Notes under the pieces: model-generated
The model's database searches: none
The model's input: the letters and a program-made list of their open reading frames with translations, nothing else
What the model was told of the DNA's origin: nothing
Part shown: piece after piece, positions 62,184 to 64,000 of the stretch
How the letters are laid out: every line of letters begins with the position of its first letter
Numbering within the stretch: position 1 is the first letter of the stretch
Made by a program: the position numbers and the translations under genes
DNA from: Bacillota bacterium
Lineage (GTDB): Bacteria > Bacillota > Clostridia > Christensenellales > Aristaeellaceae
Assembly (NCBI GenBank): GCA_023425025.1
Contig: JAFADG010000041.1
Coordinates: forward strand, 62,001-126,000
Direction: 5' to 3'
Length of the DNA stretch: 64,000 nt

Positions 62184-63278
62184 TTACTTCTCTTTGCCGA
62201 TGCCCCGCATCACGTGCACCAAAAAGTCCTGGGCATTGGCGATGAAGCTGACGACGGAAAGGCTGCCCCTGTCGCGCAGCTTGTTAACCGCGAACTCCGA
62301 TATATCCACCGTGTAGAAGAACACCGGCCGGACAGTGTCCTCCTTTACGCAAAAGGAAGGTGTCATGTTGCCTGTGGCAATGGTGTGCAGCTGGGTGGCC
62401 ATGCAAATCACCGTGGTGGCTCTGGCCACCAGCGACCGCATATCATTTTGCCCCTGATAAACGTCTGCCACCACCTCGGGCAGCGGCCCGTCATCCCGGA
62501 TGGAGCCGGTCAAGACAAACGGAATCTCCTTTTTCACGCAGGCATGCATGATGCCGTCCGCAATATGGTACTCGTCAATGAATTTGGGGATGGAGCCGCA
62601 GTACCGCACCTTGTTGATGACGTCGATGTGGTGATAGTGGCCGTTAAAAATGGATTCCTGGGTGTAGATGTCCTGGCCCAGCGCGGTGCGGAACAGCCCG
62701 CCCTCCAGGTCGTGGGTGGCCAGAGCGTTGCCGGCCATCAGCCCATGCACGTATCCCTGCTCAATCAGGGAGGCCATGGCATTGCGCGCGTCGGAGTCAA
62801 AGGCGCAGGCGGGGCCCAACACCCAAAGGATGAAGCCGTGCTCCCGTTCATGATCCAGACGCCGGTACAATTCATCATAATCCCTGGAATAGGCCGTTTC
62901 CCGGGAACGGCCCGTGCGGAAGGCGAAAGCCTCCGCCGTATCGTCCTCCCGGCCAAAGCCGTCGGCGTGCACATAGATTCCTTCGCTGCCATTTTCCGTA
63001 CGTCCCGTTACAACCATTTCGCCGGCCTTCAAGCGCCGGAACTCCCTTATATCCACCGTGCCGTCCGGCAGAAGGACCGCAACGCAGTCCATGCGGGACT
63101 TTTCCGCCAGCACCCACTTGCCGTTTATTTTGAAGTATTCGGGGAAGATGGTGGTGGCGTGGTAGTTGTCCGGGGCCACGCCGTCCTGGGGCGCAGGCTG
63201 CGCCTGTATGTCCGGAGCGTTCACAAAATAATCCCTGGTAAAATCGGGCGCGCGGTACACCGGCATGACAAAGCCCAT
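62184..63278 (-). CDS. TIGR00300-type protein (archaeal ornithine-cyclodeaminase-like / ArgZ C-terminal family)
   Basis: A 364-residue protein whose second half matches what I recall of the TIGR00300/LOR-SDH family: 'VLGPACAFDSDARNAMASLIEQGYVHGLMAGNALATHDLEGGLFRTALGQDIYT' and 'GHYHHIDVINKVRYCGSIPKFIDE', then 'DDGPLPEVVADVYQGQNDMRSLVARATTVICMATQLHTIATGNMTPSF'. The family includes the C-terminal part of cyanobacterial arginine-dihydrolase/ornithine-cyclodeaminase enzymes and archaeal ornithine cyclodeaminases, which turn ornithine into proline and ammonia using NAD. The first 150 residues (a separate N-terminal domain) are less clear. ATG 63278 is used, with GGAGTG about 9 bp upstream. It is convergent with deoD and stands alone. 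Confidence 0.7.
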   Translation of the reverse strand: MGFVMPVYRAPDFTRDYFVNAPDIQAQPAPQDGVAPDNYHATTIFPEYFKINGKWVLAEKSRMDCVAVLLPDGTVDIREFRRLKAGEMVVTGRTENGSEGIYVHADGFGREDDTAEAFAFRTGRSRETAYSRDYDELYRRLDHEREHGFILWVLGPACAFDSDARNAMASLIEQGYVHGLMAGNALATHDLEGGLFRTALGQDIYTQESIFNGHYHHIDVINKVRYCGSIPKFIDEYHIADGIMHACVKKEIPFVLTGSIRDDGPLPEVVADVYQGQNDMRSLVARATTVICMATQLHTIATGNMTPSFCVKEDTVRPVFFYTVDISEFAVNKLRDRGSLSVVSFIANAQDFLVHVMRGIGKEK

Positions 63279-63423
63279 ACGAACACACTCCAATATTCAT
63301 GTATAAGAGGAACGCATATTCAAACAATTATACATGATACGGCAACTTTTGATAAAAAGCAATGGCCCTGTACAGGCCCTTTGCTTCCTGCTATAATGGG
63401 CACATTCCACGAAGGAGGATGCT

Positions 63424-64000
63424 ATGGCGGCGGCAATTTTGCACTATGGCAAGGAGGTCCGCGTTTTGAGCGGCCACCCTTGGGTTTTTCGAAGCGATAT
63501 CAACCGTGTGGAGGGCAAGCATCAACCGGGCGATGTGCTGAAGGTCGTTTCCAGCAAGGGTACGGTGCTGGGCATGGCCATGTACAACCCCCAATCCCAG
63601 ATTTCCCTGCGCATGATGAGCCTCAAGGAAGAGACCATCAACAGCACGTTTATTTATGAAAGGGTCAAGCGGGCGGTGGATTACCGCAAGAAATTCGCGG
63701 ACCTTTCCAGCTGCCGCCTGATCTTTGCGGAAAGCGACGGCCTGCCGGCCATGATCGTGGACAGCTTTGGCGGCGTGCTGGTGCTGCAGTGCCTGTCCCT
63801 GGGCATGGAGCGGTTCAAGGCCGACGTGGTCGAGGCGTTAAAGGAATTGATGCATCCCGAGGGCATCTATGAGCGCAACGACGTCCCTGTCCGGGAATTG
63901 GAAGGCATGGAGCAGATGAAGGGCCTGGTGTACGGCAGCGTGCCCGACCGGGTGGAGATGACGGAAAACGGCGTGCGCTTTTTGGTAGACGTGAAGGAAG
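63424..64000 (+). CDS. Class I rRNA large-subunit methyltransferase, RlmI-like (N-terminal part)
   Basis: The first 192 codons run off the right edge. The protein starts 'MAAAILHYGKEVRVLSGHPWVFRSDINRVEGKHQPGDVLKVVSSKGTVLGMAMYNP', a PUA domain, and continues 'RLIFAESDGLPAMIVDSFGGVLVLQCLSLGMERFK' and 'YERNDVPVRELEGMEQMKG', all typical of the RlmI family that methylates a cytosine of 23S rRNA with SAM. GAAGGAGG precedes the ATG. The SAM-binding domain lies outside the window. Confidence 0.9.
   Translation, partial: MAAAILHYGKEVRVLSGHPWVFRSDINRVEGKHQPGDVLKVVSSKGTVLGMAMYNPQSQISLRMMSLKEETINSTFIYERVKRAVDYRKKFADLSSCRLIFAESDGLPAMIVDSFGGVLVLQCLSLGMERFKADVVEALKELMHPEGIYERNDVPVRELEGMEQMKGLVYGSVPDRVEMTENGVRFLVDVKE

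Noticed and set aside
62115..63659. Open frame of 514 codons on the + strand
   Set aside because: Antisense to the TIGR00300 gene and then out of frame across the RlmI-like start; no motif in the translation.
1..64000. CRISPR array, tRNA or rRNA genes, T-box or common riboswitches
   Set aside because: I looked for regularly spaced repeats, T-loop sequences, T-box GGTGG signatures and TPP-type leaders by eye and saw none that hold up; a covariance-model search was not possible.

Overview
The window is a G+C-rich stretch of a bacterial chromosome, densely coding on both strands. It most likely comes from an anaerobic, spore-forming Gram-positive (Clostridia-type Firmicute). Supporting signs are a yabP-yabQ-divIC sporulation/division cluster, strong AGGAGG-type ribosome-binding sites, sigma-A type promoters, a class II galT, a BioY biotin transporter under a BirA-type operator, and a dispersed palindromic repeat that I recall from G+C-rich gut Clostridia. 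I cannot name genus or species. I saw no tRNA, rRNA, CRISPR array or prophage.

Layout. 1-5.3 kb: the start of an alpha-L-rhamnosidase, an NitT/TauT-type ABC importer, a DUF1294 membrane protein, and a galactonate dehydratase/KDPG-type aldolase pair. 5.4-9.8 kb: a GNAT acetyltransferase, a membrane-anchored alpha/beta hydrolase, a GlsB-like membrane protein, a complete IS1182-family insertion sequence and a Dabb-domain protein. 9.8-17.3 kb: galT, a GH127-like protein, a tRNA-dihydrouridine synthase and two tandem secreted proteins of unknown function. 17.3-20.4 kb: a palindromic repeat, bioY, then yabP-yabQ-divIC-ppx. 20.4-30.3 kb: a carbohydrate locus with a GH3 beta-glucosidase, a LacI regulator and a five-gene family-5 ABC importer (binding protein, two permeases, two ATPases). 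30.3-35.1 kb: a 160-bp MITE-like element whose ends match the IS, then a two-gene operon of a solute-binding lipoprotein and a GGDEF/EAL protein with a large extracytoplasmic sensor.

35.1-43.3 kb: asparagine synthetase, divergent from a two-gene operon of a short-chain dehydrogenase and a 1109-residue fusion (AMP-ligase, acyl carrier protein, alpha-oxoamine synthase). This looks like a condensed route to a sphingoid-like or other long-chain amino-ketone lipid and is the most interesting system here. It is followed by a response-regulator-like protein without a DNA-binding domain and an SPFH/zinc-ribbon protein. 43.4-52.7 kb: a GntR regulator, a nicotinamidase-like hydrolase overlapping a class A beta-lactamase-like protein, a SulP transporter, a heterodimeric ABC exporter with a papain/C39-like protein downstream, a decayed repeat, a structured intergenic region and a TetR regulator. 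52.8-64 kb: a two-component system, a DUF4342 membrane protein, a histidine phosphatase, an operator-controlled ArsR/DUF2087 operon, a GH65 phosphorylase, cysK, deoD, an archaeal-type ornithine-cyclodeaminase-like (TIGR00300) protein and the start of an RlmI-type methyltransferase.

The window as a whole suggests a saccharolytic organism. Rhamnosides, galactonate, galactose, beta-glucosides and alpha-glucosides each have an enzyme or importer here, often with a local regulator. All calls come from reading translated sequence and recalling family motifs; no database search was run.
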